Origin: an uncultured Verrucomicrobiota bacterium
GTDB lineage: Bacteria; Verrucomicrobiota; Verrucomicrobiia; Methylacidiphilales; UBA1321
Direction: 5' to 3'
DNA length: 56,837 bases
Assembly (NCBI GenBank): GCA_903863295.1
Contig: CAIPBM010000079.1
Coordinates: 1 to 56,837, forward strand
Part shown: piece after piece, positions 24,234 through 33,524 of the stretch
Layout: each line of letters begins with the position of its first letter
Numbering within the stretch: the first letter of the stretch is position 1
Program-made: the position numbers and the translations under genes
The notes under the pieces: generated by a model
The model's database searches: none
Told to the model about the DNA's origin: nothing
What the model saw: only the letters and a program-made list of their open reading frames with translations

Positions 24234-25444
24234 ATATGAAAGCTCTATTCAGTGGTGTTGCAATCGCGATTGATGATGAGGTCAAAGCTCCGACCTCCAA
24301 CATCGTAGCCATTCTTAAGCAGATAAAAAGAGAGGGTATTCCCGTAGTCCTTTACGAGGAACTACCATCCAAGAAAACAATTCCACACCTTAAAAACCTC
24401 TCTTTCATTATCTTAGATTGGAATTTAAAGAGAAAAGTTAGTAAGCAGCTAATTCTGCCCGGAGTTACGCTTCCCTCTGGAATAACGAATGAAGTAATCC
24501 AGGATAACATTGAGTTCCTTAAGCAAGTAGTGAAAGAAGTCTACTGTCCAATATTTATTTTTACTGAGGAGGACGTAGCCGACATTATTGCAAAACTGGA
24601 GAGCGAAAAACTGTGTGTTAAAGACAGGCCAAATAATATCTTTGTAAAATCTAAGTCTCAACTGAAGGGTTCTTCACGGGTTTTTACGGAAATTACCAAG
24701 TGGCTTGCCAAAAATCCTTCTGTTTATGTTTTAAAAGAATGGGAGCGTGAATATCAAACCTCCAAACGAAAGCTTTTTGCTGATTTTCAAGAACTGAGTC
24801 CGCTATGGCCGAAAATCATGTGGAAAACATTTCAATTCGATGGCGACAATAAATCTTTAGCCTTGGGTGAATTGATTTCGAAGAATCTTCATACTCGGAT
24901 GACGCCCTTTACTTTCTCTGACAAAATTTTGAGTAAACGCGGAGTGGCTGTTCAGAAGAAGGAATTGAGGCGCGTCCTGGAGGGTGAAAAATACATTATT
25001 AATGCCGGGTTGCATGGTGATGATCTCGCAACAGGAGATTTTTTTAAAGTTTCAAATAATCAAGGCGGTAATCAGACATTTAGTTATTACCTAAATATTC
25101 GCCCGCAGTGTGATTTATTGCGTGAATCGACTGTCAACGATACTGAGCTTTATTGTCTAAAAGGCAGACCTGTTGACGAGGCCACATTAAAAAATAAGAA
25201 AACTGGGATGTTTTTTGACAAAGGTCAGTTCATTGAAAAGGTCAATCATGCAGTTGTCCCTTTCTTGGATGATGGAGTCGTATTTGAATTCTTATTTAAG
25301 GATTTAAAAATTAAAAAATGGGGTGCTTTAAAATCAAGCCGCATTGGACGCTTGTTGCCGCCGCATATCAACCGAATTCAACAAAAATATGCGTTTTACT
25401 TGCAAAGGCAGGCTCTTCCTAGCACTCCGAATAATGCTATTTGA
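24230..25444 (+). CDS. Receiver-domain protein with novel C-terminal effector region
   Basis: 404 residues overlapping the kinase stop by four bases (ATGA). The N-terminus is receiver-like: acidic pocket IDDE (14-17), phosphoacceptor D63 in IILDWNL, a FIFTEED strand (T/S position) and a Lys in NNIFVKSKSQ. The normal receiver is stretched by an insertion. The C-terminal half (residues about 190-404) has no HTH or known output motif; a segment SYYLNIRPQCDLLRES stands out. It is probably the output partner of the upstream kinase. What it does is unknown. Confidence 0.8.
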   Translation: MNMKALFSGVAIAIDDEVKAPTSNIVAILKQIKREGIPVVLYEELPSKKTIPHLKNLSFIILDWNLKRKVSKQLILPGVTLPSGITNEVIQDNIEFLKQVVKEVYCPIFIFTEEDVADIIAKLESEKLCVKDRPNNIFVKSKSQLKGSSRVFTEITKWLAKNPSVYVLKEWEREYQTSKRKLFADFQELSPLWPKIMWKTFQFDGDNKSLALGELISKNLHTRMTPFTFSDKILSKRGVAVQKKELRRVLEGEKYIINAGLHGDDLATGDFFKVSNNQGGNQTFSYYLNIRPQCDLLRESTVNDTELYCLKGRPVDEATLKNKKTGMFFDKGQFIEKVNHAVVPFLDDGVVFEFLFKDLKIKKWGALKSSRIGRLLPPHINRIQQKYAFYLQRQALPSTPNNAI

Positions 25445-25619
25445 TAGAAGAAGAAGAGCCTCGCCAACAGCGTAGCCGTCCTCCAAAATAATCATGCAAA
25501 GTTCATTGCGGCGCATTATCTTTCGGATGCCTTTGGTTTAAAAAAATACGCCGGTGGCTGATCTAAGAATAGTATTGCGATTCTCCTATTCCTCGCGAAT
25601 GACCGCATAGATAAGTTTT

Positions 25620-26387
25620 ATGAACCGTAGTGTCTCCCAAGTCGCGAAGATTCTTAAGACTAATGTGGAACAGGTCAAGATTTGGGTTAATATATTCCAT
25701 GATTGTTTTAGTCGGACTGCCGCCCCTCCCAAAGGCCAGGAGCGGGGATTCACCGATACTGATCTACTCGCATTACTTTACATTCGCGACTGTTGCGAGG
25801 CTCGCGATTTGGAGGAGATAAGAATGGGCCTTGAGCAAAGGGAGTTTCTGGACAGACGCTTTCTCGACGATCTTTATCTTCATACTCCTCTACTACAGGA
25901 GCCTCCTGATGACCTGGATGAGACCTGGCGCCACGGAATACTGCTAAACGGAGCGAGTATTAACGAGAGTTTGGAGTTGGCTAGAAATTACAGGCGAAGC
26001 GCTGCTGTTTTATTAGATTTAGCTTTGAAAGAAGCTTCCCCGTTCGCCTGGGCGTGTCCTGTTTTATTTACTTACCGGCATACCCTCGAACTTTATCTAA
26101 AGATAATTGGAGAAATTACCGTATTTACTCATTCGTTGAAAGATTGTGTTTCACTTGTCGAAGTACGCCACGGCAAGAAAATCGGTTTTCCCGTGCGCGA
26201 ATGGATTCTTGAACTTGATAAGCTGGATCCGGGAAGCACTGCTTTTCGGTACTCGAACGATCATATCGGCACGTTTAAAGGTGCAGAGTATTGGGTGGAC
26301 TTTGTGCAGTTTAAATTTGCGATGGAAAAGACGTTCGACGTAATTGATTTCGCTATTCTTGAGCGAGGGGCAAGAGAGACTATTTGA
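25620..26387 (+). CDS. MerR-like HTH plus HEPN-like domain protein
   Basis: 255 residues, 175 bases after the receiver gene. The N-terminus is a MerR-type HTH (SVSQVAKILKTNVEQVKIWV; FTDTDLLALLYIRDCC). The C-terminus has YRHTLELYLKIIGE...THSLKDCVSL, which resembles the helical core of HEPN proteins; the classical R-x4-6-H RNase motif is not clear, so it may bind rather than cut. It could be the regulator or an additional effector of the methyltransferase-kinase-receiver operon. Confidence 0.65.
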   Translation: MNRSVSQVAKILKTNVEQVKIWVNIFHDCFSRTAAPPKGQERGFTDTDLLALLYIRDCCEARDLEEIRMGLEQREFLDRRFLDDLYLHTPLLQEPPDDLDETWRHGILLNGASINESLELARNYRRSAAVLLDLALKEASPFAWACPVLFTYRHTLELYLKIIGEITVFTHSLKDCVSLVEVRHGKKIGFPVREWILELDKLDPGSTAFRYSNDHIGTFKGAEYWVDFVQFKFAMEKTFDVIDFAILERGARETI

Positions 26388-26423
26388 GGTAGTCAATCGC
26401 GCGGCGAACAAGTATCCGAAAGT

Positions 26424-29400
26424 TCAAAGTCTTTGACATTGGGAGATTGGTGATTGCGCCAGTCGTTCTGCGACGTTGACAAGGGGTACAACTCTTTCAC
26501 TGAGGCCGTCGTTTGTATGGGCATCCACTGCAGTGGATGCCTGGTCCCGGGAAAGGTCCAACGATTTGATTATCTCCTGTTGGCGTATGACTAATTGGGA
26601 GAGCTTGTTTTCGTGTTCAAAGCTCTTATGTGCGTGCGGTTCCAAGTCTCGGATGCGCTTTCCCGTGTCGCTCAGATTCTGCCGAAAGCCGGCAAGAGCG
26701 GAGTCAAGATTCCGAACCGTGCTCTCCAACGAACTGATGGTGCCCAGGTTGGAGTCCGATAAATTGGCAACGTAGTCATTGTGGCCTCGGATTACGACGC
26801 TTCGGGCATGGGATGGTATGAGTTCCAGCGGGAATCCTGCGAACGTTCCGACTTTCACGACTTTCGAGTCGAAGTGATGGGTACTAGCAATTTTGTTCAG
26901 GACTTCACCAGCCGTCTCCCGATGCACGTAGACCTGCCCACCAATGTTGATCGAGAATGCGTCGCCCTTCGTTGATTGTCTCATCGCCAGGTCCAGTTCA
27001 AGGTTCGCGATCTTCTGCGCTATCCGCGGCAGATCGGCTTGAGCGGTGCGAATGGAATGTCGGGTGATGTACGTTGCTTCCTCGTGCTGGGAGCGAAGCC
27101 GGGTCAGGCGCATCACTTCGGCGTCAACTTGGGCCTTTTCGATAACGAGTGGATTGCCGGAGGCGATAGCCTTGACCTCGGCATAAGTGAGGGCAGGGGC
27201 ATCGAGGTCTTCGATTTTGCGGACGTGGCTTTCCTTGGTCATGACCTGGCCAATGAATTTGGCCTTGGTCTCCAACACGCCCCACATATAGGCATCGAAC
27301 GATCCTTCCGTGACGTACCGAAATATCTTCACCTCGGCATTTTTGTTGCCTTGCCTGAGAATGCGGCCTTCACGCTGTTCGATGTCTGCCGGGCGCCAAG
27401 GGGCATCGAGGTGGTGGAGGGCAATCAAGCGTTCCTGCACATTGGTTCCCGTTCCCATCTTCTGGGTGCTTCCCAGCGTCACCCGGACCTGACCGGAGCG
27501 GATCCGTTTGAACAGGAAAGCCTTGGCCGAATCCGTGTCGAAGTCCTGGATGAATGCGATTTCTTCGGTAGGAACACCCTGGGCCACCAGCTTCCTCCGG
27601 AGTTCGTCATAGGCTGAAAATTGAGCCGAATTTTGCTTTGGGGTCGATAGATCGCAGAACACGAGTTGTGTTAGTCGGTCTGACTTGGTTTCGTTCCAAA
27701 TGGCGAAGATCTGTCGGGCGGCCTGATTGATTTTGTTCTCAGGATGATCCCGATAACGACCTACAATCCTCAAATCGAGCGCCGCCTTCCGACCATCACC
27801 GGTGATTTTTAGCATGTTGTCGATGGAGGGATCGACGGTTGTCTTTTTAAGTCGCTCGGCTCGCTTTACCAAAGTCGCGACAAAGGCCTTCAACTCCGGA
27901 GTGGCAGGAGCACTGATTATCGCAGGTTTTCCTTCCGCTAGTTTGGGGACCGGAAGTTGTAGGGTCGCGGCGGTCTGGATGTCAGCCATCTGTCGAAACT
28001 GCTGCATTAACTCAGGGACGTTGACGAATCGAGCGAAGCGAGTATTCAGCCTGTATCCTGCACCGTCCGGCGAAAGCTCCATGGCAGTCACGGGCTCTCC
28101 ATAAGTGGCCGCCCAGGAATCAAAGTGCTGCAGTCCTTGTTTACTGAGGTCTTTCGGTTGGAGATACCGCTGCATGGTGTACATCTCCGCCATCGTGTTG
28201 GTCACCGGGGTGCCGGTGGCAAACACAACGCCGCCCCCGCCATTCCGTTCCTGGATAAAGCGGGTCTTCAAAAACATATCGAACGCCCTCTGGGACGACG
28301 TTTGCGGTAACCCGGCAATGCGGGTCATCTTGGAAACGTAGAAGAGATTCTTGAAGTAGTGGGCCTCGTCGACGAACAACCGGTCGATCCCAAGCTCCTC
28401 AAAGGTAAGGGTATTGTCCTTACGAGTTTCGGCTGAAAGCGTCTTGAGCCGGGTTTCGAGGCGAAATTTTGCCGCCTCGACCTGTTTGACGAGTTTGGTG
28501 AAGCTTTTATTGGAGTTCTGTCGTTGGATCAGGTCAGCCAGTTCGGCGATTTGTTCTTTCAGGAGGTTTTCCTGCGCGACGAACGACATAGGTATGCGCT
28601 CGAACCCCGAGTGGGTCACGATGACGGAATCCCAATTACCGGTGGCAATCCGGGAAAAGAGCCGAGCGCGACTTGTCCCCTCGAAGTCTTCCTTTCCGGC
28701 AACCAGGATGTTCGCTGACGGGTAAAGATTAAGAAGCTCGGCGGAGAACTGGCCGAGCATGTGATTGGGCACGACAAAGAGAGGCTTTTGACATAGGCCT
28801 AGCCTTCTCGCCTCCATGCCGGCGGCAACCATGGTGTACGTCTTCCCGGCTCCGACAACGTGACCGAGGAGAGTGTTCGGCGTTTGCAGGATGCGCCAGA
28901 CCGCAGCCTTCTGGTGCGCCCGGAGCGAAACGACGGGGCTAGCACCGGGCAAGGTCAGGTGATCGCCGTTAAAGGTGCGGATACGGATGTTATTGAATTC
29001 GTCATTGTAGAGCCGGACCAGACGCTCCCGGCGCTCATCATCCCGCCAAATCCATGAACTGAAATGCTCCTTCATCTGTTGCTGCTTCTCGCGAGCGGCT
29101 TCCGTCGCTGCCGGATTGATGACCCGTTTGTCCCGGTCGGTGGGGTGAGGGTCATAAACGGTCGGTGTCCGCAGATTCAACGAGTCGTCAAGGAGACTGA
29201 GGGCGGAGCACCGAGGCGTACCCCATTCGGTCGTATTTCCGACCGACCCTTTAGCCTGATAGTCGGCCTGAATGGCCCAAGCCCCTAAGGCGGAAAGGTG
29301 ACTGATCTGAACCGATTGCCGGGAGGTTGTGCCCAAAAGGTCCTGAGCGAATTGCTCGACATCCTTCTCCGGTAGCCAAGCCGATCCCAGGCGCGCGTCG

Positions 29401-31574
29401 ATTTCGGTCGCTTTCAGATCCGTGGGGAGCACCGTCTTTAGTGCATCGACATTTTCCTGGTAAACCGGGTCCTGACTTGCGGCGGTTTCTGCCTGGGCCA
29501 GCTTTTCCCGGATATTCCCGGAAAGATAGGCATCGTCGGTCTGCCACGTTTTTGAAACCGGATCATGGAAGACGAAACCCCGAAGTTCGGGCATGAATTC
29601 CTCGACGGGCTTCTTCAGCAGCCAACTCATGTGAGGAAGGTCGACACGGCCTTTCTCATTGAGGGAGATCAGCAAAGCTTCCTTAGCCGATTCCGCCATC
29701 TCCGCAGGTTTCTGCCGTTGGATCGTTCTCTCCCGAAAGATGGCGGTCTTGGTCGCACGCCGGGTTTCTTCGTTGAAGTTCTCGAGCGAAAGTAGCAGGG
29801 GAAGATCGGGATCACCGGCAAAGGCTCGGGCGTTGGCTGGCTCCGACACGGGTCCAAAGCGAGCCACGAACTGGTCGTAATCTTGATTCAACCTCGTCCG
29901 GGCGTTAACGATGGCCGGATGTGGCAGATCGTCCACCTGGGTACGAAGGCATTCGCGGACGGATTCCCTAAGTCGGACCATGCCTCGAATGCGTCGGGCG
30001 ACCGAACTGCTCAGATCGGCGAGGGGAACGAGATAAGGTCCTTCCCGTATCGCGATCTGAGTTCCCGAAGTGGTTTCAATTAGGGCGTAAGCATTGGGTT
30101 TGATGCCTGCTGGGGCCGGGATGTCGGTGGGAGCGCCGCTGAGAGTCAAGGACGCGGACGGACTGACATAAATGCCTTTGGGCATACGGTCAAATGCCTC
30201 ATGCAATGACTGAGGCAGGTTCCTTCCATCTGGGACTAGAGTGGCCTCCTGGCGCCCGTACATCCGACCTTCCAAGGTCATCGTCCCGAGCATCTGCTCC
30301 GGATGCGCAACGTAGTATTGGTTCAGGAGGAGTTCTTCGCCCTGCGGGTTCCTGTAGTTGACGCTCGCCTCCCATGCCGTACCGGCTGCCTCTTGGTTCA
30401 TAAGACGCTTCTTCAGGATGATGATGTCGGTCGTGACCTCCGTATGGGCATTACCCTTGAACGCGGTGTTCGGCAATCGAATCGCCGTCACCAAGTCGGC
30501 TTGCTTGGCCAGATTGCGACGAAGGCGCGGATTCTGTTTATCCATCGTTCCCTTCGTCGTGATAAATGCGACAAGGCCCCCCGGTCGTACGCGTTTCAAG
30601 GCAGCGGCGAAAAAATAATCATGGATGGGATATTTGTGAGCGTTGAATCGCTTGTCGTAGGGCTGATAGTCGCCGAACGGTACATTGGAAACCGCTAGGT
30701 CAAATCCGCCATCGGGAAGGTTCGCCTGTTCAAATCCCGTGTGCAGAATATCGGCGCCAGGATAGAGTTGTTTTGCAATGCGGGCAGTCAGGGAATCGAG
30801 TTCAATGCCCGTGATTTGCGAAGCCCGGTGCATGCTCTCGGGCATCAGCCCGATGAAATGGCCGATTCCACAGGATGGTTCCAAGATTCGGCCTCCTTTG
30901 AACCCAAGACGTTCGAGGCCGTGATAGATGGCCTGGATGATTTCCGGGGACGTATAGTGAGAGTTTAGGGTCGATGCTCGAGCCGATTCCCAGTCGTCCG
31001 GCTTGAGAAGGGATTTGAGCTTGTCCGATTCTTTTCGCCAAGCGGAAGGCGGCTCGTCTGCGAAGACTTGGGGAAGACCGCCCCACCCCACAAATTTCAC
31101 CAAGACCGATTGTTCGGCAGCAGTCGCAGACCGGCCCTCCGCTTCGATTTTGAACAGGGTCGAAATCGCGGCCAAATTTTGTCTGAACTTCTCCTTGAGG
31201 GAGCCGATGCCGATCGCATCGTCGGGTCGGATGCGGTAATTCCGGGTGTTCTGGTCTACTGCTGCTCGGGAGGCAGGAGAACGTATCTCTCGCGGACGAT
31301 CTCCCACGCTGAGTCGTGCGCCTGTTGCGCCGTCATCCCTTGGTTTTGAAAATCCTGCTGAGTCTGAAGAAGATCGTCTTTCGTTTTCTCCTCTGCCTCC
31401 ATCAGGGCTTCCTGAAGTAGACCTTTGCTTTGGAGATCCTGCACTTTCTTCGGGAGATATTCTCGCCAGTGCTTTTCGGCCATCCGACCGTATTGAGTCA
31501 GAGTCATGGTGTGAAATGTAATCAAAAAGGTCGAGCTGGTCAGCCTGTTTTGAGGGTTTGGGTTTGAGGGGCAT
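26424..31574 (-). CDS. DarB-like N6-methylase plus SNF2-type helicase, giant conjugation-linked protein
   Basis: 1,716 residues. The N-terminal 100 residues are low complexity. A methyltransferase follows: motif I RILEPSCGIGHF near 230 and motif IV SNVPFGDY. The central and C-terminal parts form a superfamily 2 helicase: Walker A GAGKTYT near 905, VDEAHYFKNL, GTGTNVQERL and a motif VI-like QREGRILRQGN. Such proteins (compare phage P1 DarB) travel with phages and conjugative elements and protect incoming DNA from restriction; that role is inferred here. The first about 105 codons overlap a second plausible gene in another frame (31256-31507). The ATG at 31574 lies inside the coupling-protein gene's end. 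Confidence 0.85.
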   Translation of the reverse strand: MPLKPKPSKQADQLDLFDYISHHDSDSIRSDGRKALARISPEESAGSPKQRSTSGSPDGGRGENERRSSSDSAGFSKPRDDGATGARLSVGDRPREIRSPASRAAVDQNTRNYRIRPDDAIGIGSLKEKFRQNLAAISTLFKIEAEGRSATAAEQSVLVKFVGWGGLPQVFADEPPSAWRKESDKLKSLLKPDDWESARASTLNSHYTSPEIIQAIYHGLERLGFKGGRILEPSCGIGHFIGLMPESMHRASQITGIELDSLTARIAKQLYPGADILHTGFEQANLPDGGFDLAVSNVPFGDYQPYDKRFNAHKYPIHDYFFAAALKRVRPGGLVAFITTKGTMDKQNPRLRRNLAKQADLVTAIRLPNTAFKGNAHTEVTTDIIILKKRLMNQEAAGTAWEASVNYRNPQGEELLLNQYYVAHPEQMLGTMTLEGRMYGRQEATLVPDGRNLPQSLHEAFDRMPKGIYVSPSASLTLSGAPTDIPAPAGIKPNAYALIETTSGTQIAIREGPYLVPLADLSSSVARRIRGMVRLRESVRECLRTQVDDLPHPAIVNARTRLNQDYDQFVARFGPVSEPANARAFAGDPDLPLLLSLENFNEETRRATKTAIFRERTIQRQKPAEMAESAKEALLISLNEKGRVDLPHMSWLLKKPVEEFMPELRGFVFHDPVSKTWQTDDAYLSGNIREKLAQAETAASQDPVYQENVDALKTVLPTDLKATEIDARLGSAWLPEKDVEQFAQDLLGTTSRQSVQISHLSALGAWAIQADYQAKGSVGNTTEWGTPRCSALSLLDDSLNLRTPTVYDPHPTDRDKRVINPAATEAAREKQQQMKEHFSSWIWRDDERRERLVRLYNDEFNNIRIRTFNGDHLTLPGASPVVSLRAHQKAAVWRILQTPNTLLGHVVGAGKTYTMVAAGMEARRLGLCQKPLFVVPNHMLGQFSAELLNLYPSANILVAGKEDFEGTSRARLFSRIATGNWDSVIVTHSGFERIPMSFVAQENLLKEQIAELADLIQRQNSNKSFTKLVKQVEAAKFRLETRLKTLSAETRKDNTLTFEELGIDRLFVDEAHYFKNLFYVSKMTRIAGLPQTSSQRAFDMFLKTRFIQERNGGGGVVFATGTPVTNTMAEMYTMQRYLQPKDLSKQGLQHFDSWAATYGEPVTAMELSPDGAGYRLNTRFARFVNVPELMQQFRQMADIQTAATLQLPVPKLAEGKPAIISAPATPELKAFVATLVKRAERLKKTTVDPSIDNMLKITGDGRKAALDLRIVGRYRDHPENKINQAARQIFAIWNETKSDRLTQLVFCDLSTPKQNSAQFSAYDELRRKLVAQGVPTEEIAFIQDFDTDSAKAFLFKRIRSGQVRVTLGSTQKMGTGTNVQERLIALHHLDAPWRPADIEQREGRILRQGNKNAEVKIFRYVTEGSFDAYMWGVLETKAKFIGQVMTKESHVRKIEDLDAPALTYAEVKAIASGNPLVIEKAQVDAEVMRLTRLRSQHEEATYITRHSIRTAQADLPRIAQKIANLELDLAMRQSTKGDAFSINIGGQVYVHRETAGEVLNKIASTHHFDSKVVKVGTFAGFPLELIPSHARSVVIRGHNDYVANLSDSNLGTISSLESTVRNLDSALAGFRQNLSDTGKRIRDLEPHAHKSFEHENKLSQLVIRQQEIIKSLDLSRDQASTAVDAHTNDGLSERVVPLVNVAERLAQSPISQCQRL
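31256..31507 (-). CDS. Small TnpV-like protein overlapping the DarB-like start
   Basis: 83 residues: LTQYGRMAEKHWREYLP, KVQDLQSKGLLQEALMEAEE, a KTKDDLLQTQQ helix and a tail WEIVRERYVLLPPEQQ. The pattern matches short TnpV-type proteins common in phages and mobile elements. The whole gene lies within the first 107 codons of the giant DarB-like frame, out of frame with it, 32 bases after the coupling-protein stop. Either both are made from overlapping frames or the giant protein starts later. Confidence 0.65.
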   Translation of the reverse strand: MTLTQYGRMAEKHWREYLPKKVQDLQSKGLLQEALMEAEEKTKDDLLQTQQDFQNQGMTAQQAHDSAWEIVRERYVLLPPEQQ

Positions 31575-33054
31575 GGAAAGGTTCTTGCTCCGGCGTCATC
31601 GCCGGTTTGGGCTTCGTGAAAGGCGACGGGGGCAGGAAGGCCCGTTTGTAAGGCCGTTCGCAGTGCTTGATGATCGCGGTGTGCTTGGGAAGGGAACGGA
31701 GGACATGGGGCTTGATCCAGTGCTCGTCCTGTTCCGTCCAACTGGTGTTGCTCTTGCCCAAGGAACGACCGTAGGTCCGCTTCTTGATCGTGTGCTTGCC
31801 GATGGAGTCGGCCAGCATCTCGGACGAAAGCTTGTCGGCCGCAGTGAAGTAGATTTTGTTCCCGAGGTTCAGGAGAAAGACGTCGGCCTTTTCGCGGCTG
31901 CCCATCGGGGGAATGTAAGACGTGGGTGACTGGGTGGAGTTGATCGTGGTGGCGCGTGCGCCGCGAATCTTGTCCACGACGTTGTAATCCGAGATGCCAT
32001 CCTCGCTCACGAGCACCGTTTCCTGAGCCTCGTCCAAGACCAGGACAATCAGGTTTTTCTGGTCTCGCTCCTGGGCAGGTAGGTCGTACCGGCGCAGGGC
32101 ATGGAGATAGAAGAGCACCTTTAGGAGAAGACTGATGTACTTTTTCTCGGTCTGGAACTTCTGCGGGATTTTGATCGTTACGAGACGGCCCAAATCCAGT
32201 TCCTTGATATCGAAGGTTGGATTGCCGGGGCAGAAGACCTGGGCGATATCGGGGGCGGTGTACGGCTGGAGATAATTGAAAACGGTGGAGCGTATACCGC
32301 TTAACTGCTCGGGCGGCTGTTGGACGAATTCCCTGTAATAATCGAGTAAGTGTCCGTGTTCGGGTTTCCCCAGATCCTCCAATTCCTTCACCCGAGTGGC
32401 CAACTCAGTCATGTCGGTCACCAGGTGGTAACAGTTGTCGATCGTCACCGCCCAATCAAGGGCCTCTAAGAGGGCCATCGCGTTCTCGATGGCCACTTGG
32501 GCGGCATTCTTGAAGAACGCCTGTCCTCCCTTCTGGCCTGCCGCGGTGGCGACATCGACCAGAATTTTGGCATACGTCGAAAACGGGATGCTCCGGTCGG
32601 CCAGAATGTTGATGGTATAGGGCGGCCTCCAATCTGGGGGAGCATTGTCGGGACGAACTTCCAATTGCCGGATGTCCGATTCACGCCCCAACTCCTCGGC
32701 CACGGCCTGCAAGGGCTCGCTCAAATCGCCTTTCGTATCGAGCGCCAGGATGCCCATGTCGGGACGACTCGCTTTCAGGGCATGGATAATCGGAACAACG
32801 CCGCTTGCTGTTTTGCCGGACCCGGTTCTCCCGTCGATCTCCCAACCACGGCAAAAGTCGGCTTCGGTCCAGCGCACGCCGCCGAGTCGCAACACGTATT
32901 TCCGTTCCTCTTCTTCATTCGGAGCGAACGCCAGGTAGGCAAACCAGCCAACGGCAGGGGCCATGAGCAGTGCGAATATGTCCAAGTGAAAGAAGACGAG
33001 GGCGCAGCAAAGGCCCCCACAGATCAAAGCGAAGCAAAGAGATGTCCAAGACAT
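31540..33054 (-). CDS. virD4: VirD4/TraG-family type IV coupling protein
   Basis: 504 residues. Two N-terminal membrane helices (residues about 4-22 and 24-43) are followed by a RecA-like ATPase with Walker A GRTGSGKT (75-82), an LALDTKGDL loop, Walker B VLVLDEAQE, and a conserved ATTINSTQSPTSY sensor region. It brings the relaxase-DNA complex to the T4SS channel. Its start overlaps the preceding gene by about 30 bases. It is shorter than many VirD4 proteins because it lacks a large all-alpha domain insertion. Confidence 0.88.
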   Translation of the reverse strand: MSWTSLCFALICGGLCCALVFFHLDIFALLMAPAVGWFAYLAFAPNEEEERKYVLRLGGVRWTEADFCRGWEIDGRTGSGKTASGVVPIIHALKASRPDMGILALDTKGDLSEPLQAVAEELGRESDIRQLEVRPDNAPPDWRPPYTINILADRSIPFSTYAKILVDVATAAGQKGGQAFFKNAAQVAIENAMALLEALDWAVTIDNCYHLVTDMTELATRVKELEDLGKPEHGHLLDYYREFVQQPPEQLSGIRSTVFNYLQPYTAPDIAQVFCPGNPTFDIKELDLGRLVTIKIPQKFQTEKKYISLLLKVLFYLHALRRYDLPAQERDQKNLIVLVLDEAQETVLVSEDGISDYNVVDKIRGARATTINSTQSPTSYIPPMGSREKADVFLLNLGNKIYFTAADKLSSEMLADSIGKHTIKKRTYGRSLGKSNTSWTEQDEHWIKPHVLRSLPKHTAIIKHCERPYKRAFLPPSPFTKPKPAMTPEQEPFHAPQTQTLKTG

Positions 33055-33524
33055 AAGCCGATGAGTCCTCCTCCGGTAAAACCCGCCGCGAACAGGGCGG
33101 TGTTAAGTGCTCGTTGTGTTCGTCCGACCTTGTGATCGAGTCTTTGCAGCAGACTTTTCATCTGCTGATCCAGCTTGCGGCATGATTCGACCGCCGCGCT
33201 GATCGGTTCGGACAGTTCCTCCTCGACCTGTTCCTTTACCTGAAGAGGCTTGGCTCGCAGTTGTTCATCCACCTGCTGCAGGCTGTCGTCCACGGAGAGG
33301 AGCAAGTCCGCAGTCTTGTTCATCCGTTCAAGACGATTGTCAAAGATCGCCGCTGTAGACGCTCGCGCAGATTCCAGCGTGCCCTTGGCCTCCATCATTT
33401 GCTTCCAGATCCAGGCCAGAACGATAATAGCCGGATCGTTGGCGGGAACTTTCAGTTCTGCCAGCAGCGCCTTGAGATCGTCCGGTAACTGCGCCGGTTG
33501 TTTGAGAGTTTCAGGCGTGCTCAT
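33024..33524 (-). CDS. Coiled-coil protein with C-terminal membrane helix
   Basis: 166 residues from ATG 33524, which overlaps the ParA-like stop (ATGA). A helical coiled-coil body (ESARASTAAIFDNRLERMNK; DDSLQQVDEQLRAKPLQVKE) ends in one hydrophobic helix (LNTALFAAGFTGGGLIGLCLGH). It probably anchors at the inner membrane. Wedged between the ParA-like and VirD4 genes, it may link relaxosome positioning to the coupling protein; this is inference. Confidence 0.65.
   Translation of the reverse strand: MSTPETLKQPAQLPDDLKALLAELKVPANDPAIIVLAWIWKQMMEAKGTLESARASTAAIFDNRLERMNKTADLLLSVDDSLQQVDEQLRAKPLQVKEQVEEELSEPISAAVESCRKLDQQMKSLLQRLDHKVGRTQRALNTALFAAGFTGGGLIGLCLGHLFASL

Noticed and set aside
31256-31741. 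Longer (161-residue) version of the TnpV-like gene
   Set aside because: The extra N-terminal 78 codons run over the end of the coupling-protein gene and look random; the ATG at 31507 fits the family.
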